Assembly: GCA_026413255.1 (NCBI GenBank)
Contig: JAOCZO010000012.1
Span: 124,001-188,000, forward strand
Origin: Fereydounia khargensis
Taxonomy: Eukaryota > Basidiomycota > Ustilaginomycetes > Urocystidales > Fereydouniaceae
Direction: 5' to 3'
Length of the DNA: 64,000 nt
Shown here: piece after piece, positions 9,751 to 19,785 of the stretch
Layout: every line of letters starts with the position of its first letter
Numbering within the stretch: position 1 is the first letter of the stretch
Made by a program: the position numbers and the translations under genes
The notes under the pieces: generated by a model
Databases searched by the model: none
What the model was told of the DNA's origin: nothing
The model's input: only the letters and a program-made list of their open reading frames with translations

Positions 9751-9802
9751 GCCTGATATTGCACTGCATTTGGGCCTCATTACTATAAAGTACGATATAA
9801 TC

Positions 9803-9995
9803 ATACGAGCCTACGGTGGATGAGGGGATACGAGCGTGCGGAGGAAAGATGGATACGAGCCTACGGCGGGTAAGGGGATACGAGCGTACGAAGGAATGAT
9901 GGATACGAGCATATGGCGGAAAGGAGATACGAGCTTACAGCGGCTGGAGCCGTACGGTAGGTGGGGACACATGAGCTTTCGGTGGATGGAGCCAT
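9803..9995 (+). repeat. 25-bp minisatellite
   Basis: Units start ATACGAGC and run 24-25 bases: four clear copies from 9803 to about 9902, then more degenerate ones to about 9995. Alternate units resemble each other more (…GAGGGG against …GATGG endings), so a 50-bp higher-order unit is likely. It lies just after the stop of the repeat-rich gene. Confidence 0.85.
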
Positions 9996-10955
9996 ACGAG
10001 CCAAAGGCGTACTCTGTCGGGGAGCGAAGGAAGTAGCTACAGTAGCTTTAATGTGACAAGTATATCACGTTGCTGGCGGTTGTCTGTGTCTGACTTGGGG
10101 TCTCTCTTAGCCCTACTCTCCTGGGCGGGTTAAATGGGCTGCACTTCGCTGTACGTCACTGCAATGTTGTATCCCACATGCAAACCTGGACAGACAAGCG
10201 TGTTGGAAATGGTTCTTGGCCTCCAGTGGAACGGCGTGTTCAGCATGGCCTTTCGCATCCGGTGAGCAGACGTGTCTGGATTGCCTCTCCGCCTTCGTTG
10301 AGCAGACGTGTTTTTTGGCCACACTGGCCTCTGTTGGATTGGCGTGCCGTCAGTTTGAACGCAGACTGCTTGATGTTCCACTGCAGCAGCTGCGACGGAG
10401 TGGCCGTCTTGTCCTTCATCAGCGCCTTGACCTGTCAACGTCGCTGCACGAGCCCAGCGATGATGCGCGGAAGCACACCCTGGTTAATGTCTGACGAAGG
10501 AACCTCGGGGATCTTTTCCGTCTCCCGCAGCACCAGCCTCGAGTCCCTGCATTGGCGGACGCTCGACCGTCGTAAAGTCAATTTTGAACTCCTGGATGAT
10601 GGACGGCTCACACAGCTGAGCACTATGCCTCTGAGGACAGAGCCCATTCCATGGGCATATCAGCTTTCCGGATCTGCCATGTCGAGAGGTTGCGCTTGTT
10701 TGCCCACCACGCCAAACTGATTCAGCTCGATTGAGGGGGCTGATCTGGGCGGGAATCTTGCCACAGCAAATCCCGAGCGCTCAAATCGACTCAGCATCAG
10801 CATGCACGCGAACTTGAATGCTGCGCTGTGCCCTTTGCTGACAAAGGTTTGGTTTGCCCTTGTACGAAGGCGCTGTGCTGAGTTCCTCTTGCACTCTATT
10901 GTGATCATCATCACCACTACCACCACTATACCACCACCATCACCATATCCTTGCC
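9996..10955. other. Region between repeat-rich gene and recombinase
   Basis: Frames of 70-180 codons occur on both strands (for example 10178-10720 plus and 10130-10438 minus), but none is recognised and they overlap. Two copies of GAGCAGACGTGT (about 10264 and 10300) are noted. The last 100 bases are CA/CC-rich, suitable as a leader for the ATG at 10956. A decayed gene is possible. Confidence 0.4.
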
Positions 10956-13900
10956 ATGCCACCCAGACCTCGACCACCACACCTGTGGGCTCTGCCCCCC
11001 GATACCATACTACCCCCCAGGCCGTACGCCCCTCCTCGGCCACCTCGTCCAGTAGTTCCCAATCCCCCTGATCCCTACCTCGATACACCTGTCAATACTA
11101 CAACTACTGTAACGAGGCGAGACTTGCAGTATGCTGCTGATTGCCAGGCGTACTCCCTTGAGCATGATCAAAACATCCAGCAAGGATGGAATGAGGCTGC
11201 TGCTATGTTACGTCAGCCCCCTGCTCCCCTTGTACCCGATATTTCCCCGCGCCAACTGAAAGAACGCAAAAAAGCGGAGATGCTGCTGATGAAGTTCACG
11301 GCCACATTCCTTGCGCATTGCAACGAGCCATTGCGCAACGAGCCAGGAGCGGAGCATCAAGGAGCAGCTGGTCGTGACCGATACATTGGCATCACCGTTG
11401 ACGACGTTCTTGGGAGCCGGCCACCCCGATTCAGTATTGCGGATGACAAGACCTTCTGGTGCGCACTGTGCTCAGTGATGTCCCGTCGAGGCGAGAGCCA
11501 GCGCAACCTGTCCACTGTCCGGCCAGCTTTGGCATACAGTACAGTTGATAGGAGGTTCCGGGATGTGGTATCAGCTTACAATATCTTCACGAATGAGAGT
11601 GTCACAAGTTATGTTCGTCAGCAGTGCGACATTCACCTTCGACGTATCTCGGACAAAAAAGTTAAGGAAAAGCCCATTGCCTCCTTTTCCGACTTCGAAA
11701 CCATCGTCCTGAAGAGTCTCTTCTCTCCTGACTCTTTTCAACTCCGTTGCCCTGACGAGCGAACCCAGATTGCAGCATACTTCTGCATCCTCATGTACAC
11801 TGGTTGCAGGCCTGGCGAGCTTGCCCTCGACACCGGCTACAAAGAGGCGCTGCGCTGGAAAGACATCAAGTTTTTCATCTCTGTTGACGACACAGTGCCA
11901 GCACGAGACGACGGCCGGCCTCATCTACGCCTAACTGTCGACGTGACTGCTAGAAATCCCAAGGGCACGTTGGGCGACCCAACAAAGTAGTGAGTACTCT
12001 TTCCCTCCGTAACTAGTTTTGATCGTGAAACTCACCATGTACTGTACTATTCTGTGTCGAGAAGTAAGACCCACACGCTCTACTGGGACCCAAAACTCCC
12101 TCCCGCTATGGATGCAACGCTCCTGCTTGCCACCTTGGCTGAACGGGATGAAATCTTCTCGGGCGGTGTCAGCATCACAAGCGCCATGGATCATGTTGAT
12201 CCACAGGTCTTCAAAACGGTCCCATTTGTGCGAGTTCCAATCAAGACGTCTGCCGAGGAGCTCTTTGTGTTCCGAGCAATCGAGGCTACCGAGGTTGAAG
12301 GAGGAGCCAAGCATTGGGCTCGTTCTGATAGTGAGCCACTTGGCCTACCAGCTATCCGCAAGCGGGTCAGGGAACTTGCGACATCTGTCGGGTTTCCGGA
12401 TTTTGTGCCTTATGCTTTCCGTAGGGGTTTGCTAAATGCACTGAATCGGCCTGATATCTCAACGGACACCCGCAGGCTGGTTGCTGGGCACTTCAATAGC
12501 TCAGACACGTTCTTCAATCATTACATGTCACGACGAGTCATGATCGATACACAGGGCCTTTTTGCGCATGGAAGGGAGCAGCGCAGCGTTATCTTTGAGC
12601 ATGCGCTTCGGTGTGCAGTGCCAACGGCATTGACTCCAAGTGAGCAGAACGGAATAGAGGAGCGCCCTGAAGTTCGGCTTCTCAGAGCAGAGCGCGATGC
12701 GGTAAGTACTGTACATTTGACTATCAAGCTCTTCTTCTGATCCATCTTCTGACCCATATTTGACGTCAATTACAGGCAACGCGTAAGCTGCAGGAAGCTG
12801 GTGGCAATTTTTCCGGAACTGGCCGAGATGATTATCCAACAACGCCCGAGTTAGTCCTGCTGCGGGATGCTGCCTGGAATGCCAACAGTCGTCTTGAAGC
12901 GACACGTGCATTCCTTCGCCGGTCGATCTTGAACAATGTGCGGCGCAAGCTCACGTTTGGTGACGAAGTTTCCATCGTTGGTGGACCTGAGGCAGAGCGA
13001 CGTGCTCTTTGCGAGGAATTGGTCAACGAGCTACAACAAGCCAATGGGCCCGAGGAGGCTCAGCCTGCCCAGCTCGTTGCCTGGTCCGAAGATATAGCGG
13101 ATCAAATCATGCGTTCTCATGATCTTGATGAAGTGGATGATCCAGATGATGAGGGCAGCCCTAATCCTCAGGAGGACCGGGCTCAGCGCCCTCGGGTGGC
13201 ACCATCAGCTCTTGCGCAGCAACTTCGCGAGGAACTGGCTAGGCTTTCAAGCAGGTTCAAGCACGATATGGTCAGACGCGGTCTCGATGCTCCCTTGCTT
13301 CTAAAGGTTTCCAGTGTGCACACTGGAGAAGAGACTTGCGCGTTATCCGCAATCATCAATGCGTTCAACTCTGAATCTGGGACGGCAAATGGCTTCACGT
13401 CTGATGTCTTAGCCTTGCGCGATTGTCCGCGCTGTAAGAAATCGCTCGACAAAGTTGCCCGTCAGAAGCCAAGAAACACTCGAGACGAAAACGACCGGAA
13501 AATCACCGTATCTTCACCACCAAATTTCAAATCAATCAACTCCCACATGGCGTCTTGCTGGGAACAAGAGGCTTTTCGTCGGTATCGACAGACTTGTTTG
13601 GGCGTTCTGGCAGGGCTAGCTTGCCCGCATAGGCAATGTAATCCTCCAGGAAGCTTGGAGCACGATTTCTCGGTCTTGCTTGAGGACAACATTGACGGAC
13701 TGGCTCAACATCTCGAGAAGCATGAGAAAAACGACTCTGCTGCAATAAAACGGGACGAACACTCGCAATGTCCCTACATTTTGGACGACGGTAGCTGCTG
13801 CAAATGGAAGAAGAGCAGTGCTGGCGTCAAGTCGTTTGCTGTGCACATTGAACTGATGCATGGCATACCCTCGCTTCATCAGAAGAACGTCAAAATTTGC

Positions 13901-15265
13901 GATTGGCACCGTCCATGGCAGTTCGGTGCTGCCCAGCTCGAAGCTCATCACGAAGAGCATGTTAACAACTTTATGCTTACTTTGGAGGACCCACGCAGGA
14001 TTGATGACGAAGGCCACTTCTTTCGACGAATCTGTCCGTTCTGCGCAGTTGACGAAACTTTGCCGGCAATAAAGCGAGGCTTCGTCTATATCAACCGTGG
14101 TGAGACCATCAAGCATGTTCTGCGGGCGCACATCTTCCCCAACCGCGAGGTTCAAATGGTGTGTCCATCTTGTCTTGACCAATCATGGATCCATGCACTT
14201 GAACTTCCGCAACACCTACTTGAGCGGCATGGCTTCAGCCTTGCGGGCAACCCCACCGAGAGTAGGATCGGGCGGGACTTCCGAAAGTTCCCTACCCTCA
14301 GGCACCTTGGGGACAAGGCCAAGGCGCAAGAGTGGTTAGAATGGGGGTCTTCTATTGCCTCAGGGTACGAAGGGGACGAACTCCCTCGGTGGAATCTGGC
14401 AGACATTGACCAGACGGGGGACGGGCCAAATGACCCACGAGCCTGTCCCTTCTGCGTGGTTGATGAGAATGCTTCTGAGGAATCTCGCAGCATGCTGCGC
14501 CCAAGCAACTTCAAGCAGGCAAAGCACATTGCCAGCAAGCACATCTGGCCTTGCAGGGATATTCAACAAGAATGCCCTCGCTGTCATATGGTGCTTGCCG
14601 CCCACGAGGTTCCAGCTCATCTGGAAGCGCATGGATACAGGATCAGCGGCTCAGCTAAGGTCAGCGTAGCTAAAGACATCAACTGGCTTGGCGGCAAGAA
14701 GACGCCTTCATATCCAAAGAGACTTCTCAAGGCCCACAACGAATGGATTGAGTGGATCAACAGTATCCAACAAGACGAGTCTTCTACACAATCCGAATCA
14801 GCCAGTATGGATGAGCTGGACGAGTTGCAAAGCGATTCTGCACCCCATTCCCAGCGCTTTTCTGGTTTGGGTGAGTCTTTGCACAAGACAGATTCAACAT
14901 TCTACGAAAGCGAAAGCGATGCATGGTTACGGGCACCAAGCGCTCCATCTCACTGCAACATGCACGATGAAGGAGACGATGACGACGAAGATGACGACGG
15001 TGTGACTTGGCTGAGCAGCTGGCCACGCAAGGTATCCGATAGCCCAGCACCGGCCACTTTCACTCCTGCACGCCTGAATGAGCCGGGCCCGAGTTTCAGG
15101 GAACGCATCCCGAGTCCTGCCCATGCGCAACTGGTTGACGATAGCGAGGATGACATGTACTGGCCGCCCAGTCCTAAGCGTCGCCGCCGCGTATTGGCCC
15201 CGGTTCAAGACACGAGCAACAATGCTGGTTCGTCTTCGCTTATCAAAGCTGAGCCGTCTCTTTAA
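10956..15265 (+). CDS. DUF3435-type tyrosine recombinase (Starship-captain-like) with C2H2 zinc-finger tail
   Basis: Three exons (10956-11989, 12065-12701, 12776-15265) join in frame to about 1386 aa. After a proline-rich N-terminus comes a tyrosine-recombinase core: YTGCRPGE with R285, PYAFRRG with Y461-x-x-R464, AGHFNSSDTFFNHYMSR with H487 and catalytic Y498, then DTQGLF. These strings match the DUF3435 family, to which Starship captains of filamentous ascomycetes belong. From residue ~690 there are repeated Cys/His units: CPYILDDGSCC, CPFCAVDE, CPSCLDQ...LPQHLLERHG, CPFCVVDE, CPRCHMVL...VPAHLEAHG. These are likely DNA-binding C2H2-like fingers. An acidic run and KRRRR end the protein. The frame is intact, so it may be active. 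A Crypton-like identity is the main alternative. Confidence 0.8.
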
Positions 15266-15892
15266 GGTTTTCCTGCACCTCATCTTTCCCAAGCTCTTCC
15301 GCACCTGTAACATTCTTCATTTCTTTTTCAACTTGATTGCGCAACAATTTCATTGAGACTGCGAACCTTGGCGCAGCGCGACCGTATCCGCCATAGGCCT
15401 GTCTGGCCTATTCCGTCTCAAATAGCGAGACGCTCTCCAGCGACAAGCACAGCGCCGTCGTCGCCTCGTGCAGCCTTGCTGCCTCGTCCAGTGGGCATTT
15501 GTAGGAGTGATGATTTCCAGAGACGTACTGTATCATTGACGTTTAATATTTTACAGGCGGTAGCAAACAGACAGCTGCAAAATGGATTAGACCGAGGCGC
15601 TAGACCAGTGTCAGGCACGCGTCCGTGCACATCCCGGTGACGCACGGCCAGATCGCCACGAGTGACTGCCTCAACGCCACCGCTGCGGCAAAAGCAGTAC
15701 GAGCAGAGGCGACGACAGGACAGCACAGACCGCCTCCGAGAGCGCTCTAGGAGGCATCTATTGACCCACAGAAGCGTCGCAAGCATGGATCCGTAGCGTT
15801 AGTGTAGCAATATCATCAACTTACTAATTACGTGAAAGCATGCCACCGCACACTTCATAATTGCACCGAGGTTGCCGTGTACACGCGTCAGT
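15266..15892. other. 3' flank of the recombinase gene
   Basis: Opposing frames at 15353-15640 (+) and 15418-15786 (-) have no recognisable product. I would treat this as 3' untranslated and element-internal sequence. Confidence 0.4.
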
Positions 15893-15918
15893 AAAAAAAA
15901 AAAAAAAAAAAAAAAAAA
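15892..15918 (+). repeat. Poly(A) run of about 26
   Basis: An uninterrupted A tract precedes CCAGTACATTTGACGCG. It may be the tail of a retroposed sequence or simple slippage. No poly(A)-adjacent coding remnant is recognised. Confidence 0.8.
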
Positions 15919-16350
15919 CCAGTACATTTGACGCGCAACCGAAACAGTTGAAGATTAGCAGCTGTGGGATGCGAAAAGGGCGTCCCAAAATCTCAGCCTG
16001 AGGCTGAGAGAAGAGCGTGTCAGATTCTCTAATTTTCACAGCTCCCAGCTGAGATCCAGGGGCATTCCTTTCGCAGCTCCAGCACGCTGTACCGTAGCTT
16101 ACCACCACTGCAATCGATTCAGTTGAAGGGTCGACTAGCTAGAATTGATTGCAGTGGTGGTGAGCTATAGGTACATTTGACGCGTCATTTGCCAGCTCAA
16201 CAGCTGCGACCCTGGAGTCGGTTGAGCCAAGACTCAACAGCTGCGACTCTGGAGTCGGTTGAGTTTTGACTCGACAGCAGTGACCAAAGTCGCGTCAAGT
16301 TTTGACTCGACACTTAAACTAATTCCAGCTAGTCGACCCTTCAACTGAAA
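15919..16350. repeat. Nested inverted and direct repeats, candidate recombinase end
   Basis: Four layers are visible. (1) GTACATTTGACGCG occurs at 15922-15935 and 16171-16184. (2) A 20-bp inverted pair with one mismatch lies at 16096-16115 and 16147-16166 (AGCTTACCACCACTGCAATC). (3) A 28-bp inverted pair with one mismatch lies at 16119-16146 and 16321-16348 (core TTGAAGGGTCGACTAGCT); its left arm is the loop of the first hairpin. (4) A 31-bp direct repeat lies at 16196-16226 and 16233-16263, itself bounded by CTCAAC and GTTGAG. No coding sequence is present. Dense symmetry next to a recombinase gene suggests binding sites or an element end. Confidence 0.85.
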
Positions 16351-16420
16351 CCAACGGATCAATGCTGTATCGTACACAAGTTTGCAGATCGATTCCCGAT
16401 CCCGGCTGACCGATACCCCA

Positions 16421-16508
16421 CGCTGCTTTGGGCGCTTTTCAGGCATGACTTCAGTGGCAGACTTCGTTTGAATGCAAGAGATCGCGGGTTCGATTCCCGT
16501 AGCGACCC
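16421..16508 (+). pseudogene. tRNA-Pro(UGG) 3' half with intron and terminator
   Basis: The copy starts in the anticodon arm (CGCTGCTTTGGG) and has an intron matching that of the 1028-1134 locus (CTTTTCAGGCAT). It then has 36 bases from TGCAAGAGAT to AGCGACCC identical to the intact tRNA-Pro, followed by seven T (16510-16516). No acceptor 5' strand or D-arm is found upstream, so it is a truncated tRNA gene. The upstream sequence is the repeat-rich block of the putative element. Confidence 0.75.
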
Positions 16509-16679
16509 ATTTTTTTCCTCCTTCTTTTTTCAACAGTTGAACGGCATTGAGTTGTGTGCCCTTTTTGCACAACGATGCACATCAAACATGCGAGGCATCA
16601 GGCATGAGGAATGACTATATTGGTAGAATACAGCGATGGATGTGGTATGATGGTACATGCAGGCACGGTCACTCTATGG

Positions 16680-17813
16680 TTAATGATGCGCGACAGTGGT
16701 CCGATTCTCTCTTGGGGCCGCGACGATGCTGGCAGAGTCAGAAGGCGGTTTCGATGGCGATTTCGGTTCTGAGACAGGGGTAGGACGAATCCGCCTTCGT
16801 TTGGCTGGAGAGCCTTCGGACTCGGTCTCAGGACTATGGGTGCGGGCCTGCCTGCGACGTCCGGCACTTCGGGTGGGTGACGAGAGCAGTTCCTCCTTCT
16901 TGTTGGGGATGAATGGCGAGCTGTACTTTGCTGGATCTGGGGCAGGGCCTTTCCCACGATGCTTGGGTAGCGGTGGCGGTACGTTGGGCGTGATGGACTT
17001 GTCAAAATGCGTGTTGCCCTCGATTTGTGCAAATTCGAGATATTCCATGGAGCGCCAAAATTGAAGAGTGGGGTCCATTTTCGAGTCGGCATGGAGATAC
17101 ATAGTGGAGAAACCCAGACGTGAGGCCTTGAGTTCTGCTACTCCGGTGAGCCAGCGCCCAATGCCACGGCGACGCCATGTGGGATCGATGTAAATGCGAC
17201 CAATGTAGCCGACTCGGTCGATGCTCTTGCTGGCATATCTTTCGCCTAAAGACTGGTACAGTTGGGGCTTCCAGATAAAAGAGCGGAGACCAATGGTAGC
17301 AATGATGGTAGAAGGGTCGTCCCAGTGTCGTACGATCCAGAATGCACCGCGGTGCTTGGCCGAGTACTGGTTGCCGTCTGGTGTGAGGAGCGAGTCGAGG
17401 TCATCGTGCCAGGCTGGTGTGTAATCTATCCCATAGGCTTCCTTGATGCAGCGAAGACAAAAGAGTCTGGCCTCGTTGTGTAGACGGCGCCATTCGTCCT
17501 TGACATGCTGCTCTTCCTCTGGATCCGAGAGAGAGCGATCATCGAGCAAGGTCAGATGCAACTCGGCCAGCGAAGCGGGTTGCAGACGCTCCAGCTCAAA
17601 GGCCTCTTGCTCTCGCTGCTTGTCAGCATTCGTCTTGCGTCCCGTGCTGCGCCCTTGCTCGAGACTGATCCCGGCCTTCCAGATACGCAGGGTGTGGTAG
17701 AAGGTGTTGCGAACCATGATGCCGTTCCTCTCTATTGCTTCGGCAGTGAGATCGCCGGCCTCGTAGAGCTTGCACAGCGCCTCCTTGAGGTCGGCGCTGA
17801 TCTTGCGGCGCAT
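16680..17813 (-). CDS. GNAT acetyltransferase with N-terminal helix-turn-helix-like region
   Basis: A 377-aa single-exon frame. Residues ~200-260 form a GNAT acetyl-CoA-binding core, with RIYIDPTWRRRGIGRWL holding the R/Q-x-x-G-x-G/A pyrophosphate loop (RRRGIG 214-219). Residues 1-60 (DLKEALCKLYEAGDLTAEAI) look like a short helix-turn-helix. The C-terminal ~110 residues are Ser/Pro/Lys-rich with a KRRRIR nuclear-type signal. The substrate is unknown. The combination suggests a nuclear protein, perhaps chromatin-associated, but this is inference. Confidence 0.75.
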   Translation of the reverse strand: MRRKISADLKEALCKLYEAGDLTAEAIERNGIMVRNTFYHTLRIWKAGISLEQGRSTGRKTNADKQREQEAFELERLQPASLAELHLTLLDDRSLSDPEEEQHVKDEWRRLHNEARLFCLRCIKEAYGIDYTPAWHDDLDSLLTPDGNQYSAKHRGAFWIVRHWDDPSTIIATIGLRSFIWKPQLYQSLGERYASKSIDRVGYIGRIYIDPTWRRRGIGRWLTGVAELKASRLGFSTMYLHADSKMDPTLQFWRSMEYLEFAQIEGNTHFDKSITPNVPPPLPKHRGKGPAPDPAKYSSPFIPNKKEELLSSPTRSAGRRRQARTHSPETESEGSPAKRRRIRPTPVSEPKSPSKPPSDSASIVAAPRENRTTVAHH

Positions 17814-18156
17814 GGCGAAAGTTGAGCCAGTCCCTTCTCCTTGTCAGTCTTGTTCGCGTCGTGAAGATGTATAAAGGACGAGAGTGAAGGATTGGAACTG
17901 GACTGCCTTCCCATAAAGTTGGTAAACTTACTCTGTAATTTTCCGGCCGATCACGTTCAGGCCGAGTCTGCTCTAACCTGACTCGAAGACCTTTTTCTAC
18001 GCGTCAGAGTCAGTTGAAGTGCGTTACAAGACCCTTTCTCCGAATGGCGCATTTCAGGGTCCAGACGAAAGAAACAGAAACAGGAACGAGATGCATTGAA
18101 ATACGATTCAGGCTATTGGTAAAACATAAATGCTCTAAGTGCTCTTCTCATGGCCT
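17814..18156. other. Intergenic, no gene seen
   Basis: About 340 bases between the HTH/GNAT gene start and the 3' end of the NBR1-like gene. A TATA-like TGTATAAAGG lies near 17868 upstream of the GNAT start. No other feature is seen. Confidence 0.5.
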
Positions 18157-19395
18157 TCAGCTTTCGAGTGTTGAGGGAGGCAGAGGGTGGCCCTCATCAG
18201 CGCCGTCCTGAGTCACGGTCATCGAAAAGACAAGAGGTGGGCCAATCGGCTCGCCGTCTACCGTGCACAGTGTCCACTTCTCGGTGTAGTCTCCTGGCGT
18301 GATAGGCGCAAGCAAAAGGGGCGAGACGGCTTCCGCGATACTGTTCGGCCGCACTCGGTGGGCCCAGAATTGAAAGGGAGGCGAGACTGCGCCTGGTGCA
18401 GCATTGTCTGTCCGCTCGCAGACGCCCGGTGACAGTCTGCGAATGCCGATGTCGACAGGCCATGCATTCCGCCCGACATTCTTCACCAGCCACCTCGCCG
18501 TGAACGACTGGCCAGGCTCTTTGGGGGCAATTTTGGTCGCTCGAAGAAGAAGTGCATCCAAGTCCTTTAGCAGATACTGCACGGAAAAAAGGTTGCTCTT
18601 TTGGGGCATAGCGTTCGGAGCATCGGTTTCCTCCCCAGCATGGTTCTTTGCCTGAACAGAGTTTGAGTCTTCCCGGATGGCCCGGGCCTCCTCAATCAAA
18701 AGTTCTTTTGCTATTCGCCGGTCCAAATCCTCCTGATCCAGCTTGCTTGCGACCAGGCTGTACTCTGCCGGCAAGCGGTATTTGATCAGCGGATGGCTGA
18801 GCGGATGACATCCGTTTGGGTCGGCCTCGCAGCTGGCACACATGTTGAACGAGGGACATGAGACCGCGGCACACTCGTATCGGTCGCCGACGATTGGCTC
18901 GAGGCAGGCCGAGCACTTGAGCCCGTTGTGTGTGATGGGGTCAGAGATGCGCGGGTCCGAGGCGGATGCAAGGATATCGCCCGGAGCACTGATGCGGACA
19001 AACGAATGGGATGGGTGCACTTCCAGAACGTGAGGAGAGCAGGTGTCGCACACGTTCCAGTCGGGACAGCGCAAGCACTTCCAGAGGACGTTGCGTAGAC
19101 GGTCCTCACATAGCTTGCATGAGCGCAAATAAATGCTGTCTCGAGGCCCGCAAGAGTATGGCTTGCTCTCGGGCTGTGGGGTGACGCAAGACGACAGAGG
19201 CTGTGGATCGAATCTCAGCTGGCGTAAGTGGTCGCGGACGTCAGCTGGTGTTGGGGCAGCATCGTTGCTGTGGCTCGAGTCAGAGCTCGAGACGATGGTC
19301 ACCCTGCCACTACTGCTGGCGCTGTTGCTGTCAGCGCCATTGGGCAGCTGGACCCAGGAGCATGTGGTGCTGCAAGTCTCTTGAAGCTGTGACAT
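18157..19395 (-). CDS. NBR1-like protein: two ZZ zinc fingers and an FW (Ig-like) domain
   Basis: A 412-aa frame. Residues ~93-135 (CKLCEDRLRNVLWKCLRC, then CDTC and HPSH) and ~161-201 (CSACLEPIVG...C...CASCE...CHPLSH) are two ZZ-type zinc fingers. Residues ~295-394 (FTARWLVKNVGRNAWPV to PLVFSMTV) match the four-tryptophan FW domain of NBR1/ILRUN proteins. Family members serve as selective-autophagy receptors; in fission yeast Nbr1 carries vacuolar enzymes to the vacuole. No N-terminal PB1 or C-terminal UBA domain is visible, as in several fungal homologs. Possible AIM/LIR motifs were not resolved. Confidence 0.8.
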   Translation of the reverse strand: MSQLQETCSTTCSWVQLPNGADSNSASSSGRVTIVSSSDSSHSNDAAPTPADVRDHLRQLRFDPQPLSSCVTPQPESKPYSCGPRDSIYLRSCKLCEDRLRNVLWKCLRCPDWNVCDTCSPHVLEVHPSHSFVRISAPGDILASASDPRISDPITHNGLKCSACLEPIVGDRYECAAVSCPSFNMCASCEADPNGCHPLSHPLIKYRLPAEYSLVASKLDQEDLDRRIAKELLIEEARAIREDSNSVQAKNHAGEETDAPNAMPQKSNLFSVQYLLKDLDALLLRATKIAPKEPGQSFTARWLVKNVGRNAWPVDIGIRRLSPGVCERTDNAAPGAVSPPFQFWAHRVRPNSIAEAVSPLLLAPITPGDYTEKWTLCTVDGEPIGPPLVFSMTVTQDGADEGHPLPPSTLES

Positions 19396-19785
19396 GATGA
19401 TACGGAACAGACAGGCAGACGAGGGTCAGGATTCAGTCATTGGTGTATTTATGGGAACGAGCGGGATGCCAAGGTGTCTGCTGTAAATGTCTCCTGACTC
19501 GACTGGTGATGTGTACTAATACTCATCCACCTCAGCCATTTCATGCGCAGCACACAGCACCATGCCGTTCTGACTGGACTCGCTAGCCATAATGTAGACC
19601 AACTGAGCGTGTCGCGTGTGCCTGAATGGTCAGTGTGGAGGTTCTCCTCGGCATCCTGTCTCGACCACAGAGAGAAAAGGAAGGCCAATCCGATTTCTCG
19701 CCTTCTTCCTTTCGTCTTCCTGTCCAGTTCTCTCACGCACAGACACGATGCAGCTTCATCCATAGCAAGGGCAGCACGGAAAGCA

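Larger units (their letters stand above)
3894..16420. mobile_element. Putative ~12.5-kb inserted segment carrying a DUF3435 recombinase
   Basis: The segment is bounded on the left by a tRNA-Pro-like 5' half (3870-3893) and on the right by a same-orientation tRNA-Pro 3' half (16421-16508). The two complement each other against the unbroken paralog at 1028-1265. Inside lie an intact tRNA-Pro, a 2OG-Fe(II) oxygenase ORF, a LINE endonuclease fragment, a repeat-rich spliced gene and a tyrosine recombinase, a gene mix unlike the housekeeping genes on both sides. Exact ends and target-site duplication are not visible. The borders are inferred, and the segment could be several independent insertions. 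Confidence 0.35.

Noticed and set aside
10130-10720. Possible decayed transposase between the repeat gene and the recombinase
   Set aside because: Frames are short, overlap on both strands and show no transposase motif I can name.
10956-15265. Reading the recombinase as a phage-type or retroelement integrase
   Set aside because: The motif set (Arg, Tyr-x-x-Arg, Tyr) is of the tyrosine-recombinase DUF3435 kind; no reverse transcriptase or DDE motif accompanies it.
15353-15786. Opposed frames of 95 and 122 codons as small cargo genes
   Set aside because: They overlap each other, have no recognisable domain and no splicing support.
15892-15918. Poly(A) run as the tail of the LINE fragment at 5977-7107
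   Set aside because: It is 8.8 kb away with two unrelated genes between, so a link is not supported.
19543-19785. Extended N-terminus of the SET-domain protein
   Set aside because: The upstream part is low-complexity and overlaps a CT-rich promoter-like tract; the Met at 19786 fits better.
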